64,000 nt of DNA, from the NCBI RefSeq assembly GCF_047511655.1, contig NC_133387.1, positions 20,206,353 to 20,270,352 on the forward strand. The letters are read 5' to 3'. How positions within the stretch are numbered: position 1 is the stretch's first letter; each line of letters begins with the position of its first letter. A model generated the notes under the pieces. The model was not told the origin of the DNA and ran no database searches. It was given only the letters and a program-made list of their open reading frames with translations. A program made the position numbers and the translations under genes. Positions 48,446 to 61,857 of the stretch are shown here, one piece after another. This stretch comes from Castor canadensis. Taxonomy: Eukaryota; Chordata; Mammalia; Rodentia; Castoridae.

Positions 48446-50200
48446 CTTAGTTTCTTTTCTATTCTCACTGTGACTTTTGCCTAGTCTATCTGAGCCTCAA
48501 TTTCTTCATATGCAAAATGATGATACTGCCCTGGTTTTCAGCAAAGACAAGGGGCTGCATATCCGAAAAGCCAGGGATACTCTTCCAGCATACACATTCT
48601 TTCTTGTCTCTTTTGGGAAGAAAAAACCCTCCAAAGTACTTCTGGAACACCTACCCTGTAATACTAGTGAATCACAAGTGCTCTAACAGATCTAACTCAA
48701 TCTTAAGAGCTCTGTCTGCAATAGTAAGCAGTAGCAAAGCTCAGCAGATGAAGCACAGAAAGGCTTATTATAGAACAATTCTATCTGGTTGCAGAAGTCA
48801 ATCTCATCCCTTTCCTGGTTTAGAACAGCCAGGCAGTTGCTGTGCTGTGTGTGTGTGTGTGTCACTGTAACCAGCAGCAGCAGAGACAATGCACCATGCT
48901 TTCCAGAAATGTATTACAATGCTTGCCATGAGGTCCTCTATACTGGGGAAGGAGGACTAACTTAAATGTGCACTTGGACACATAAAATGAAGCCATTTAG
49001 AGCATAATCTGGAACTCAAGTCAAGACTCAGAGGTAGACCAGAGAAGTTTTCAGATGCAGGAAAGTGTGATCCTTGAACCCTGCCACTTCCTGTTTTCTG
49101 TCTGTCCTTTACAAGTGTGCTTAGGGAACTGCAGCTTTGGCAGCATCTAGAAGTTGTCAGAAAAGCAGCATTTCAGCCCCAGCAAAGACCCATTGAGTCA
49201 GAATCTGGGTTTTCATAAGATTCCTAGGTAATTCCTGGAAGTTTGAGAAAGCACATCTTGGTCACCCTTTCCCTACATGCGTCTGTCACACAGAAACCTT
49301 CTCTACTCTCTGTCTCATCCTCTCCCTATCCCTGTACCCTACACAGCACAGGATAAACTCCCTACTGGTTTCAGGCCTTGAGGGAGTAAGAGGTAGTTCA
49401 TGTGGTCTTGGTGGGCAGATCTGAGATTTGCTCTGCTGGCGACTCTCGCAGTGTGTTTCCAGCCATCCAAGCTATGCTTGTCTTGTGGTGATAGCTATGC
49501 AAGAGAACACTGGGACCAGATGCCCCAAAAAGATGAAAAACCTATTAACATTCACATTTCCCAGTCCAGAGCTGGTTTATAATAACTACAGAAATACATG
49601 GCTTTTGAATATGAAACAATTTTATCATATTCAATTTTTCCTTAATTGCATTTGGCAGGTAGTTCCTGAAAACAGGGAAATGTCAGCATTTTTTTGTGTA
49701 ATTGTAGCAACAGGGAGTGTGTTTCAGACTTCTCCTAGATGCTCAAAATTACTTTGAAGAAGGACATTTGTCCAGAATGACTTCCCTCCCTGTTCAAATC
49801 CTCATACTCTGGGTAGAAGCTGCAGTTAGCTTGGTGTTGAGATGGTAAAGAAATACTAAGCAAATATATCTTGGAGGCAAGTGAGTTGTGAATTCCTCTC
49901 AAGCTATGTGTCTTTCTGCAGGCTGAGGTGTTTGGGTAAGAGATAGTGTCCCAGTATCCTCAGATGGTCCTTGCAAATGACACCTGAGCGTGGGCCTGTG
50001 TGGGAGGCCCTTTGGGAAGAAGGATGATTTGTGCACTGATAGCACTGAGCTGGAAAGCTCAGTCCCTTTGCGAAGGTATTTCCAGATGGAGCAAGTACAC
50101 AGCACACATGGAGGTAGATCACCATGGTCTCAGGAGACAGGTGACAGAAGCAAGACCCTGTTGATGCCCCTCCAGGCTTTCCCTGTTTCCTTCAACTACA
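48446..50200. other. Mostly unique sequence, no recognised gene
   Basis: A (TG)n run lies at 48841-48862. Short open frames overlap on both strands without a recognisable product. This is the longest stretch in the right half free of identified repeats. Confidence 0.45.
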
Positions 50201-50204
50201 TCTA

Positions 50205-50340
50205 TTTTAAACTGTATTAATTGAATTTAATTATGTAATCTAAAATATTAATAAATTAGTTTCAATTAATAAATTAATCAATTAAATCAATAAAGCTGAA
50301 TTTAATTGGTTGAATTCCAACAGTAAACTTAACCTGGAGA
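50205..50340. repeat. AT-rich block at the duplication edge
   Basis: Very AT-rich text with repeated attaatt and aataaatta motifs. It sits just left of duplication copy 2 and resembles the AT-rich text at about 4750-4895 left of copy 1. Confidence 0.5.
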
Positions 50341-51954
50341 TGTTTATCACAACTGAGTATAACATAGGATAAGACACCTATCTTAAATAGTTGTAGGACT
50401 TTCATAAGAACTATGATAAGACGTTATCTAGGTTGTCACTGAACATGGAATTGAGATATGCTGAAAATAAGGGGAAGGTATATGAGAAAGGCCTTTCTAA
50501 ACAGAAGAGTTTTCTAAGTATTAGTTGGGAACTGAATTCCTATTCACTAGCAGTATTGAAACATTAGCCACACTGTAATATTGAAGATCTGTGGAATTTG
50601 TTGCCTCTGTGCTTCACCCACCTTGAGAGTCCTGACTCCATGCTGACTGGATAAGGCTGAAACTCCTAAATCAGCCATTTTTCTACTGAAGCTTAAAGCC
50701 CACAACTGTTCATTGATCTTGTGGCTGGCTGTATGCTGTCTTGACTGCCAGCCCAGACTCACTTCCTGCCCCAGAAGCAGGGCAGACCTACAGCAACACA
50801 AAACAAACCTATTAGCTCATCAAAGAGAAAAGCTTGCAGCTATGAATGTGCTGCTTGTGTCTGATGAATTCATAATGGGTGATGTTGAATGGTTGATAAT
50901 TTTGATCAAGCAAGTGTTTTAAATCCTTATCTGAGTGCTTGGTTTCTGGCTAACTACTAGAATGGAATTAAGTTAAAAATATTCAGAGCATGACAATTAC
51001 AGTAGGACTTTTTTTCACTTTAGAATATTAACTGTTTGTTTATAAGTAAGTCAAGCAAAGCTGAAAGATAAAAGCTGCATCCTTAGTGTCAGAATCAGTG
51101 GAGAAGAAAGGAATGGAAAGTTTTCTTTTCCTGAAATGCTTTTGTCGCTCTGAGAGATTAGGCAAAAATTAAGGAAATAGGTTTAAGAGATCCAGGGCCT
51201 TTGGAACTAACTCCAAATTGTTGTCAAGAAGTCAAGAGTGTAGGGTTCAAAAGAGCCTCCTTCTAGAGCTACATAACCTGAGAGGTAAACAAAAAAGAGG
51301 GCACTTACTTTGGTGGATGTAGCAATTTAATACCTTAACAAAAGTTGAGTTTTCTGACTTTGTTTCTTGATGTTTTTAAGAAAACACTCAGTATGTGATT
51401 TATTCTGAAGGCAATGTATTGGTGATATGTTTGGAATTTTTTTTTTAACAACTAACACCAGGAAAAGAGGTTCCTAAGGGAAAAAAATGAGCTAAGTTTG
51501 TAGATGTTTTGAATTCACACAAGTCTGCTCTTGTCTAAGAGGCCACAGCCCTTGCCTTGGTGTGAGAGAGAATAAAGACAATGTGTCTCATACAAACAGG
51601 AAGCAAAAATCCTAAATCCAAAGTCAGGTTGCGATCAGTCAAGTGCAAAATCATGGTGTTGGATACTCAGCCAAGTTCATAATAGTTAAAGATTGAATTC
51701 AGAGATGGTAATACAGAGAACTAGCCCATGCCAAAGTCAGTAGAGCTTATTCAAAACATGGAACTTCACTGTAACCAATACTCAACTTGGGTCATAAAAT
51801 TTTAGCTGAAAATAAAGGAAAGGACACTTGAAGTTATGTTACTATAGGAGATTGCCACTAAAGATGCTTGACTCACTTAGTGGATTGCATCAGAACTGCC
51901 TCATGTAATAGGCATGATTGAAGTTTATAAACTAGCAAGACAATAAGAAATTTA

Positions 51955-52175
51955 AGCATGGTCATCATGCCTATAATCCTAGTTAGACAGGAGGTGAAGG
52001 TTGGAGGATCTGATCCAAGGCTGGTCCAAGGCAAAAAGTAAGAGAACCTACCCAAAAAATAAACTAAAGCAAAAGAGCTGGAGGCATGGCTTAAGTGGTA
52101 GAATGTCTACCTAGTAAGTACAAGACCCTAAGTTTGATCCCTAGTACTGTATCCCTTCCCCCCAGATATCCTAAG
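51955..52175 (+). repeat. Composite SINE, copy 2 counterpart
   Basis: This is the paralogue of the composite at 6667-6896: a B1-like head, then an ID-like unit (ggcttaagtggtagaatg) and a short A-poor tail. Confidence 0.65.
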
Positions 52176-52304
52176 CCTGGGTGATTCTCAATTTTGCAGA
52201 AATCAAAATGGAGCATTTGTGTATTTATTGACTGTTGAGTTCCATGAGAAACAAGTAAGAATAGGCAGTAAATATTATTGCTTACAAAATTTATAACATT
52301 ATTT

Positions 52305-52405
52305 GGGCTGATAGAGTGCCTCAAGTGGTAAAGTACCTGCCTAGCAAGAGTGAGGCCTTGAGTTCAAACCCCAGTACCACCAAAAAAATAAATAAATAAA
52401 CATTC
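52305..52405 (+). repeat. ID-like SINE present only in duplication copy 2
   Basis: The text tgcctcaagtggtaaagtac, gagttcaaaccccagtacca and a (AAAT)n-type tail. At the paralogous place in copy 1 (about 7020-7030) the sequence runs on without it. Confidence 0.85.
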
Positions 52406-52445
52406 TTGGAACAAAATTTATAATATTAAAAATATCTTTTTAATA

Positions 52446-52999
52446 AATAGATGGAACTGGAGAATATCATCCTGAACGAGGTTAGCCAGGCTCAGAAAAC
52501 CAAAAATTGTATGTTTTCCTCATATGATATGAGGACTTTAGATCTAGGGCAAATACAGCAATGTTGTTGGACTTGGGTCACACGCTAAGGGGAGAGCACA
52601 TGCGGGAGGAATGGGGACAGGGAGGAAACCCAAAACTTGAAAGTGTTTGATGTCCCCACTGCTGAGGAGCTAATACAGTAACTTTAAAATGACAGAGATC
52701 AATTTGGGAAGGTGACCAGGAAGTAGTGAAGAGGTCAGGTAGAGATGAATCAATTCACGTTGTAATACACTTGTGCATGGAAGCAATGCTAGGAATCTCT
52801 CTGTATAGCTATCCTTATCTCAACTAGCAAAAATGCTTTGTCTTTCTTATTATTGGTTATGTCTTCTCCTCAACAAAATTGGAGAAAAGGGCAGAACAGG
52901 TTCTACCTGGAAGCGGGGGTGGGGTGGGGTGGGGGGCAGGGGTAGCGAGGAGAAATGGCCCAAACAATGTATGCACATATGAATAAATGAATTAAAAAA
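52446..52999 (+). mobile_element. 5'-truncated L1 3' UTR insertion, copy 2 only
   Basis: The text starts within the last codons of ORF2 (atggaactggagaatatcat), followed by the 3' UTR with a G-rich tract (52914-52951) and the end gcacatatgaataaatg. A 10-base duplication, ctttttaata, lies at 52436-52445 and 53000-53009. It is absent from copy 1. Confidence 0.88.
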
Positions 53000-53005
53000 C
53001 TTTTT

Positions 53006-53020
53006 AATATTATATATATG

Positions 53021-53060
<40 letters not shown>

Positions 53061-53061
53061 G
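53006..53061. repeat. (TA)n microsatellite
   Basis: A near-pure alternating TA run with two TG/CA interruptions, directly after the L1 insertion and absent from copy 1. Confidence 0.92.
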
Positions 53062-53144
53062 TGTTAGATAAAAGAAAGCCATTCTCTTTTTGAAAATGGA
53101 GAGTGCCCTAGTACATGGACAGACTCTTGGCATATCTGTGCACT

Positions 53145-53850
53145 TTCTCTCCTGACTTTGGGTATTGAACCCAGAGCTTGGCAAGTGCTAACTACATGCT
53201 CTAACACTGACAGAGACTTCTAGCACCTCTGTACTCTTTAAAAAATATCAGTTAGCATTTTTCCATTGTTACAAACTAGTATTATAAAGGGGAAGATCCT
53301 TTTGTTTGGTGGTTTTTAAAAATATTCAACATAAAGCAAAATGGATGTTTTGTTTTGCTTTGTTTTGTTTCCAGTTCTGAGGATCAAACACAGAACTTTG
53401 TGTATACCAGGAAATCACTCTACTACTGAGTTACATCCTCAACTCATGAAACAGATTGTTTTATAGCTAGAGCCATGCCTCTAGCCCTGTTTTCTCTGGT
53501 CATTTTTAAAATAGAGTTGAACTTTTTGCCTGGATCAGACTGGACCATGATTCTCCTATTTCACACTATCTGCTGTGGCTAGGATGACAGTCACACACCA
53601 CCAAAGCCCACCTTTTTCTGTTGAGATGAGATCTCAGCAATTTTTTGCCTGGGCTGTCCTGGAACTGTCTTCCCCATCGTAGCCTCCCAGGTAGCTGGGA
53701 TGACAGGAAGCCACCATGGGTGGTATAGTATGAAATGGGATCCAATGAACGTTTTGGCTGGGCTCACTTCAATCTGCAGTTCTCCCAATCTCAGCCTCCC
53801 AAGTAGCTAGAATTATAAGCTTGTGCCACCATGCCAGGCCTTAAAATTAT
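53145..53850 (-). repeat. Cluster of antisense SINEs, copy 2 counterpart
   Basis: Same order as the 7135-7830 cluster: ID-like units near 53145-53230 and 53350-53445, then a B1-like unit with internal repetition at about 53480-53850 ending in gtgccaccatgccaggcc. Confidence 0.65.
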
Positions 53851-54714
53851 TTTTAAGAAGAATATGTGAGATTGTGTCCAAAGGAATTAGGAATTAGAAG
53901 TCTAGATTGCATTTTTTTACTTTTTTGACTAGCTAATGAATGATTCTTTTCTCGTTTTATCTAGTTTTCCTTTTAAGATAATTTTTAAAATATTCAGACA
54001 AGTTGTAGGAGTAGTACAAACAATTATTATTTTTTTCTTACTAATTTCCAGAAATGATACCCCATCACCTTTGGATCTTTAGTCTGTAATTCTTACAAAG
54101 AAGATCTGACCCCTATCATGTCATTTTGGTCACGGAAATGAGGAAATTAGCCATGGTGCATTACCACTTTATCATTTCAAACCCCATTCAAGTTTTACCA
54201 GTTCCCTCAGTAATGTCTGTCATAGCCAGCAATTCCAGCTTAGAATGAATGACTCAGTGCATTTATATGTTGTGTCTTTTCAATATTCCTCAGTCTGCAA
54301 CAGTTCCAGAATCCTTGTTTGACTTTCATGATTTTGACTATTTTAAAGATTATAGAACACTGCTTTTGTTGAATATCTCTCATTGTGCATTTTCTGATGT
54401 TCCCTGATGCTTAGATTCAAATTATTCATCTTTCTCAGAGATGCCACAAGTCCGATGCTGAGTTCTTCCTATTGTATTCCATCAAGTGACACACAGTTTC
54501 AATTTTTCTTATTTTTTGCTAATACTAAGTTGACTTTCTATGGTAGGAATTTTAAGTTGGTCCTATAACCTTGGCACATACTGTTACATCCATGATTATT
54601 CTGTTATAGGAAAAAGGATGATTATCCAGGTGGGCTTAACCTAAGAAAATCAGCCCTTTAAAGAAGACTGATTTCTCTAGCTAGTAACAGTGATTTAGTC
54701 AAAGTGATTTAAAG

Positions 54715-55080
54715 AGTGGCAGGGACTCAACTCCAGGAAGGTTTAAACTTTCTGAGATGAAGATATGGGGCAAAGAACTGTAAAATGGCCACCAGGGTTG
54801 CAAGAGGTTCACTAGCTGACTGCCAGCAAGGAACCAAGACTCAGGGTCCTTCAGATACAAGCAACTGAATTTGTCCAACAACCTAAATGAGACTAGAAAT
54901 CCAACCCTTCCCATACCTGGCTGGCACTTTGATTTCAGTCTTTAGAGATGCTAACAAGAGAATCCAGTGGAACCCACTGTACTTGTGACTTAGAGAACTT
55001 TGAGGTTATAAGTAGACACTCTTTTAAGCTGTCAAATTTGTGGTAATTTGACATGCATAAATAGAAAACTTATACAAGTG
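54715..55080 (+). mobile_element. MaLR-type (MLT-like) LTR remnant, copy 2
   Basis: Paralogue of the element at 8695-9062, with the same closing text (ttttaagctgtcaaatttg, catgcataaatagaaaactt). Confidence 0.5.
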
Positions 55081-55354
55081 GTCTCTATCAGATTTATCCA
55101 CTGCAAGGCAATTCTTTTTCCTTTAGTAATTAATAAGCAACAGGGAATAAGTAATAAGAAATTGATAAGTGAACAGGTATTTTGAGACTAGGCAAATAGT
55201 CTATTGCTCATCAATACATGTTTAAACATTCACTGATGTTTCTTGAATTGATGTTAATATGGTTCTGCAATTCCATCATGTCTTCTACATTTATTAGCTG
55301 ACTATATATTTAAGGAAAATTTTTCTAGTCTCATAATCTATCATTATTTTCAGT

Positions 55355-57290
55355 GTGCTCTTTGGAATTTTTTTTTATTTGATGGATTTTTAGTCACTCA
55401 TTCCATTATTAATTTTTATTTTCAACTTGGGCTGACTTCTATGTCCTTTAAGCAGGGCTCCATCATTTTCTGAGCTCTCTCTTTTAGGTAGAAAATACGG
55501 ACCAAGGTCACCTTTCCCTGTTTCAACTCTAGAACATCTATTTCTCCATTCACCAGTAGTTTCTTTTAATGAAGAATGCCTCATATATATCTACAGTTGC
55601 ACAAATCTTCATGTGTATAATTATTTCTTTAGCAATCTGTGAAAAAACAAGAGTTCATACTAATTCTTATCCAATCTCAAAAGCTTTATCGTACTTTTTG
55701 TACCATTTCATAGTTGTAAACTTCTCTTAGAATGAGAAATCTGGCTCATGACTGGCTAAATAATTTTCATAACCCAATGGAAAATGAAAATTTTGGGCTC
55801 TTGTCCAAAAAACATGAAAGAAAAGTGCTGTTAATGGTATCAAAATATAAAACTTTCTCCCATTTCCCCATGGTTTTTCTTGTTGTCTGTATAATTTTTC
55901 TTTGTTTGCTCTTCAATTTCATTTTAGATAAAGGAAATTTCAAAAATTGAATTATTACTATGAGCTATATAGTATGCCTTTATTATTGTTCATTTTCAGT
56001 TTTTTAAATGAAGAATCTTGTTTTAAGTTGCAATGGAAATAAATGGGAATGGAAGACAAAATCACAGCAGGAAAGTGGTTAAACATATTGAAAACATTAA
56101 TGTTCAAACATTAAAATATTACAGCAGATATGTTGCATATAAAATACAGCACAGAACCAGGAGTTGAACTATACTGGTTAATGTTTAACAGAAGTAATGA
56201 ATAACTTTATTCTTTCCAGAAGTATATACATGGGTCATTTCCACAGCATTTCTCCATATTTTCAAGTAATTTTCTTTAGTCATCACATCTTGCTCAAACC
56301 TGAATTATAAACTCAGAACTTACAAATATGAATATTCATTCACAAGGAAAACCAGTGTTTCCATTTCACCAATAAAAAAGATTTTTGAAAGTTAACAGTC
56401 TATTCTCAGAAACCAAGGTTTGCTGAAAATGTCAGGGAAACAGATTATCTGGTATAGTAGTGTTCAAATGGATAAACAGGAAAAATAAGACTTAAACTGC
56501 TGCTGTGGTGTCCTGTTTTGTATTTAGTTCACACAACTGATTTTAGTACAAAACTAGAAATAACTTCTTTGGCGTAACATCTATAGTTATCAACATATAT
56601 TCTTCTTTTCCATGTGAAATAATAGTTTAAGATAATATATAAATTTAATTTCAGTGCAGCTGTTATATAAATATAAATTTTTTCCTAAAAAGTATTTTAC
56701 AGCAGATAGTGTTACATAATTTATTTTTTCTTTTTCTTGGTGGTATTGGGGTTTGAACTCAGGGCTTTAAGCTGCTAGGCAGGCGCTCTGCCTCTTGAGC
56801 CATGCCTCTTGTCCACAATTCCAGTTTTAAATATAAATATAAAAGCATTTAAATTATATGCAGAATTTTCAACCTTGCACAACTCATATTTTGTATCTCA
56901 CACATTGAAATGAGTATCGTTCTAATCGGAACACCGGACACACTGCACAAAATTGACTCAAGTGTTTTTAATCTCAATTCTGGATATGCACGCAGCTAGC
57001 AGCAGCTCTATGTTTGGTTTACTGGTGAGAAAGACGCAGTGAAATGAAAAGGAAGTATGCTCTGCCCTATCTTTTCTTCTGCAGCATTTTCATTATATAT
57101 GGTTTTATAAACAGAAGGAACACAGGTAAGGGCTCATGCTAATTCTGACCCACCCTAATGATCTCCCTATCTTAAATTCAACTGATTTGGGACATTAATT
57201 ACATCTAATAAATTTCTCTTACCATACAATATAATATAACCTGTGAGCACAACTTATCACATTCACAGTCCTGCCTACACACAAGCAAAA
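55355..57290. other. Copy 2-specific 1.9-kb segment
   Basis: Copy 1 passes from text matching 55350 to text matching 57290 within a few bases near 9340. The extra segment holds no recognised gene. It has an antisense ID-like SINE at about 56730-56820 (ggtattggggtttgaactca). It could be a deletion in copy 1 or an insertion in copy 2. Confidence 0.7.
56730..56820 (-). repeat. Antisense ID-like SINE
   Basis: The text tggtattggggtttgaactc, gctaggcaggcgctctgcct and cttgagccatgcctcttg is the reverse complement of the same unit as at 37341-37419. Confidence 0.85.
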
Positions 57291-57834
57291 AGGGATATAT
57301 AAGGATGGGGGTCATTGGAGTCACCTCTTAGAGTTCTGTCTACAATGTCTATCTTGTGACAAAGGAGCCCTCATAGGCTGTCATGGCCACCACTGGGCTT
57401 GGCACTGAAAACAAATGTGTACACCAGATAGTAAAGGCCAAATAAACTCTTTTAGTCTTGTCAGGCAAATGGTGTTCTCTCATAGTTGCAGCAGATGTCA
57501 ACTGTGGCTCTTCATTGCTGAGGCCCAAGTTGCATGTCACAGTACAGAGGACACAAATGGAAAGTGATGGTGCTGGACAAGCTGCCAACACCAATAACAT
57601 AATTAAACACACTTTACCTTGGATACGCCACTACGAAGTCTAAGGAGCTAGGTAAATGAATACATACAGAAAAAAGTACACTATTAAGAAAAAAGCATTT
57701 ATGTATATTTTCAAATGATGCAAAAAATGCTCTTTTAACTACTTGGGTAACAAGTAAAAAAAGGTCCATAAATATATCCTAACAAACACTGAGCACTCAA
57801 CTCTGGGTATAGTCATGTGTAAGACACCACTTGA

Positions 57835-58230
57835 ATGTGTTCCCCAGAACTCCATGTCTGCCCAGAACTTCAGAATATGACGTATTTGGAAAAAGCAATA
57901 TTTTGCAGATGGAGTTAGCTAAATTAAGATTAGAATATGCTGGGTAAGGTAGGTCATGAAACCAGCTACTGGTTTCCTTATGAGAATGTCAGGGAAGGCA
58001 GAGAAGGAGATATGGGAGTGATACAGCTAAAGGCAAGGACCCCAAGGATTTCCAACAATGCCAGAAGTCAGGAAGAGGCAAGGAGGGAGTCTTGCCTAGG
58101 ATCTCCATGAGGGAACTCAGACTTGCTGACACCTTGATTTGGGAATTCTTGACTCCAGAACTGTGAAGGAATAAATTGCTGATGTTTTAAGCCACCCAAC
58201 TTGTGATAACTTGATATAGCATCTTTAGGA
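57835..58230 (+). mobile_element. MLT1-like LTR, uninterrupted copy 2
   Basis: Same LTR text as at 9890-11055 without the L1. The sequence reads directly 'aagccacccaacttgtgataac' where copy 1 carries its insertion, giving a natural empty site. Confidence 0.65.
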
Positions 58231-59224
58231 AAATGAACAAAGATGTAAAGTAGAAATTAAACCTGGAATAATTAGAATATTCCTATTCCTAGGAACAGAG
58301 CAAGGATAGGAACTCTGCATATCTATAGACATAGAAGAGTCATTATCATTCTCTAATTTTCAATATTGCCCCAAGTTTGAAGCACTGGGGTATTGTTTAT
58401 CTAAGATTGATAAAGGTCCCTTGAGAGGCTGACTCTAGGCCATCTAACACTAACAACTCAGTCACCTGAGCTGATAGCATCTCTGGTTCATACACAGTGC
58501 TGTGGCCATTTTCTGCTCACCATTTTGGCTTTCTGAAAGCTATGCCTTAGCAAATGCAGATCCTGGGGCCGTGGCCTATATTCAGTTCTACTCACAGGTA
58601 GAAAGGAATTGCTAATAAGGGGAATGCACTTATGTCTATGAAGCAGAATTAAGGAAAGGGAATGTACACAATTCCTCATTTTCTACCTTACCTTTCACTA
58701 TTAGGTTCTAGTAAGAATAGAAGTAAAAGCATTATCAATAAATTAAAGACTGACTGTCTTATTATATCCTTGGCTCTAAAATGATTATTTCATGTTCAAT
58801 CTAAGAATCAAATGTTATAAAAGTATATTTTCTAAAGTAGAAAATTTTGTGTAAGTAAAAATGAAATGAACTTATTAGCCTCTCAGATAAAAAATAGCTT
58901 GTTAAAATTTACATCTTTCTAAAATAGATTTCCCTTTTATTTCTAAGTTTTGTTGACTTGATATCAAAAGTGGCTTGTTTTAAATCGCATCTTGGGTTAT
59001 TAGTCTGAGTCATTTTCATATTGGTTTTTGATCATTTTTCATGTAACAACTTCCATTTTGGCAACTTAGATTTTTCTTACTGATATAAGTTCTTTCAACT
59101 TTATGGAAATTATTAACCCATTTTGTCACATTTATAGCAAGTTGATTTTTCCAAGAATGATTAGTGCCTATTATTTTTGTATGCTTTTATGTTTTGAGTT
59201 TATATTTTTTAGTTATGGATACTC

Positions 59225-61765
59225 ATTGTTAAAGCCAAAAATGCTGTATCTGACATCTTCCCTATTGAAATCCTTCTGATTTTCCTGAAAATCATTTTAA
59301 AGGAGCCTCTCTCTAATCTATATGCCTTTTAAACTCTATACTGTCCAGTGAATTCCCATGATAATGCAGTAAGCAAGGTCCAGGCTGTTAGTGATTCAAA
59401 ATGCAGAATCACTACAAGGCTATTCAGATGACTGAAACAGGCCTGGACAGTTGGATCTCATGGAGTCTGGCAGAGATCCAAATCCCTTTGGGTCCCAGGT
59501 GTACTTTGGCATCATCTAACCAACACCTAAATACCAGTGAGATAAATATGGCCCTTCAATACCTGGGACTTGTAGGATCTTCATTTACATAATACCCATT
59601 TCTCCAGCCTAGTCCCAGACAACCGGTAGAGAGAAGGCTTGGGACAGAACACTCTCCCTGCCTCCTTACTTCCCATGTCTAGCTTCCTTCCTTTTCCACA
59701 CCTAATTTCATCATCTCCTTTCCCCCATTGTGACCCTTCCTCCTTTTTCATAGAGCAAGTTCCCTACTTAATCATAGAGAAGAGTTGGTGTCATACAACT
59801 TATAACATGTATCTTAGATTCTTCTCCCATCAAGGTGGCTTTGGTTTTAGTTTTTGACTACTAGGGCTACTCTTCACTATCTACAAATAGTGATCAGATT
59901 TTAGGATGAATTAACTAACTGCATGTTTGAATTGTGATGTGGAGAGCCCTGAGGCTTGCAATGTTCCCATTATCCAATTGTAAATGCTGAAAATAACAAA
60001 CAAGCAGCTTTTTTTTTTTAAACATTCCATTTCACCATGTCAGCTTTTTTATTTACTCTATTTGGTTTAATTCAAGTGAAACAAACACACAAAGCTATAT
60101 AGTTAATCAATGGAAATGCAAACTTTTAATCCTAAGAAGCTTTTTATCAAAAGACTCATACAGTCACAGCAGGGAGAAACAATCACAAAATGCTTACTAA
60201 AGAAATATCATTGAGCTCTTGCTTGAAATTGCTTCCTTTATATAATTTTTATACATTTTATATACATCCAAACAATCCCATTGATAATTTGTGGCTGTGA
60301 AATAGTAAAGATGTGGATAGAATGTGTATGAGTCAAGGGTCCACTCATAAGAACAGAAACCATGCTATGATTTTTGAACATTGGATATTTAACTGAAACA
60401 CTTGGTTACACACTTGCGAAAGAGCTGGGATAACAAATGGAGGAGTGAGGCAACCAAGAAGGTAGCAGTAGCAGGAAGAGACTACAGTCCCTACAGATGG
60501 AGGACAGGGGAGGAAGTGGTGTTTCCTAATCACAGAAACTGTTTTCTGGTGTCCTCTGGCAGGAGACAGATCAACGTGGAGACTGCCAGGTAAGAGCTGG
60601 GAACACAGATGGAATGCAACTTCTTTTGGAGACATCACTCAAGGGAGAGAGAGAGAAAAGAGTTGAAAGAAAGAGAAACAAAATATCTGGCTTTCCCTTT
60701 CTCCAGCCCTCCAACCTCCTAACATAACACTCCGGCACTGAGCAAACTCAGAAGAGGCCATCTGATTCCTCCACCATCATGCAGAAGGGAGGAGAGCACG
60801 GGTGGAGAATTGGTCTGAAAGCCAATAGACCATGACAAGCAGAGGATGAGGTGATTCGGTAACTGAGGATGGAGTTTGACTCTGGGATAGAGTCAGGAGC
60901 ATAGAGATGGGGGAGGTACAAAGTGGTCCTCAGCTATACTGGTAACCACTTGGCTCTTCACTAATATTTTAGAAAAAGTGTTTGCAGCAATTATGGCAAA
61001 ATGTTAGCATTTGTTAAATTTGAGTGGCTATAAGGCCAGATGCTCATTCTTTTAGTTTCTGTATATTTCTAGATAATTGCAATATTTCATAACAGGAAAT
61101 ACAACAGAAAAAAAAAGAAGAAATTGCCAGATTAATGGTAACTTTCTTGTTCAGACTCACCCTTATTTCCCACCCCATTCCCAGGGATGCCATCTATTTC
61201 TTAATGAGCACCGGTATCTTTGTGGATTTCACAGCCTCTGCCACCTCTGGCATTGACTCTCAAAGCAAGGCAGGAGTGAGGCAGGTTAGAATTGGGACAG
61301 GTGACATGTGACCAAAGCAAGTCAAAATCTAGAGCTAGGACTGCAAAATTGCTAGGACAACAAAATTATTTGTTATATTAAATACTCTTTTAAGAAAGCA
61401 CACACTTGCATTTCTCCTAGGCATATCCCTCCTCATTGGTTACAATATTAGTAGAGAAACAACCTTTCTACAATTTCTCTGACCTTGATCCATACAAGTA
61501 ATGCATCTAGGATCTAAGAATGCCTAGTTGAACAATTCTTTTGATCATAATAATGTTCATAAAAGTTGCAAAAAACAGGCACTCATATCATAAGACGCTT
61601 TGATTGACAGGAGCATCCAGACCGCATGTCTCTGGGCTTGTGTGATATCATCAACTATTGCAATCGGCAGAATGCTTGAAAGTTACCAGGTGCCTAACAC
61701 AAAGAACCATTTATCTAGGGAAAGTTTTAAGCAAAATTCCAAAAATTCCCAAAATCATGATGGAA
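59225..61765. other. Duplicated non-coding stretch, copy 2
   Basis: Paralogue of 12050-14560. A GA-rich run lies at about 60645-60660. No gene was recognised, and open frames are not shared with copy 1. Confidence 0.6.
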
Positions 61766-61857
61766 GATTAGGGAGTATGGCTCAAGCAGTGGAGCACTTG
61801 TCTGGCAAGTGCAAGTCACAGAATTAATCGAAAATATTTTCTTAACTGGGCATTTTA

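Noticed and set aside
48517-48870. 117-codon open frame on the plus strand
   Set aside because: It ends in a TG microsatellite translation and lacks any family feature.
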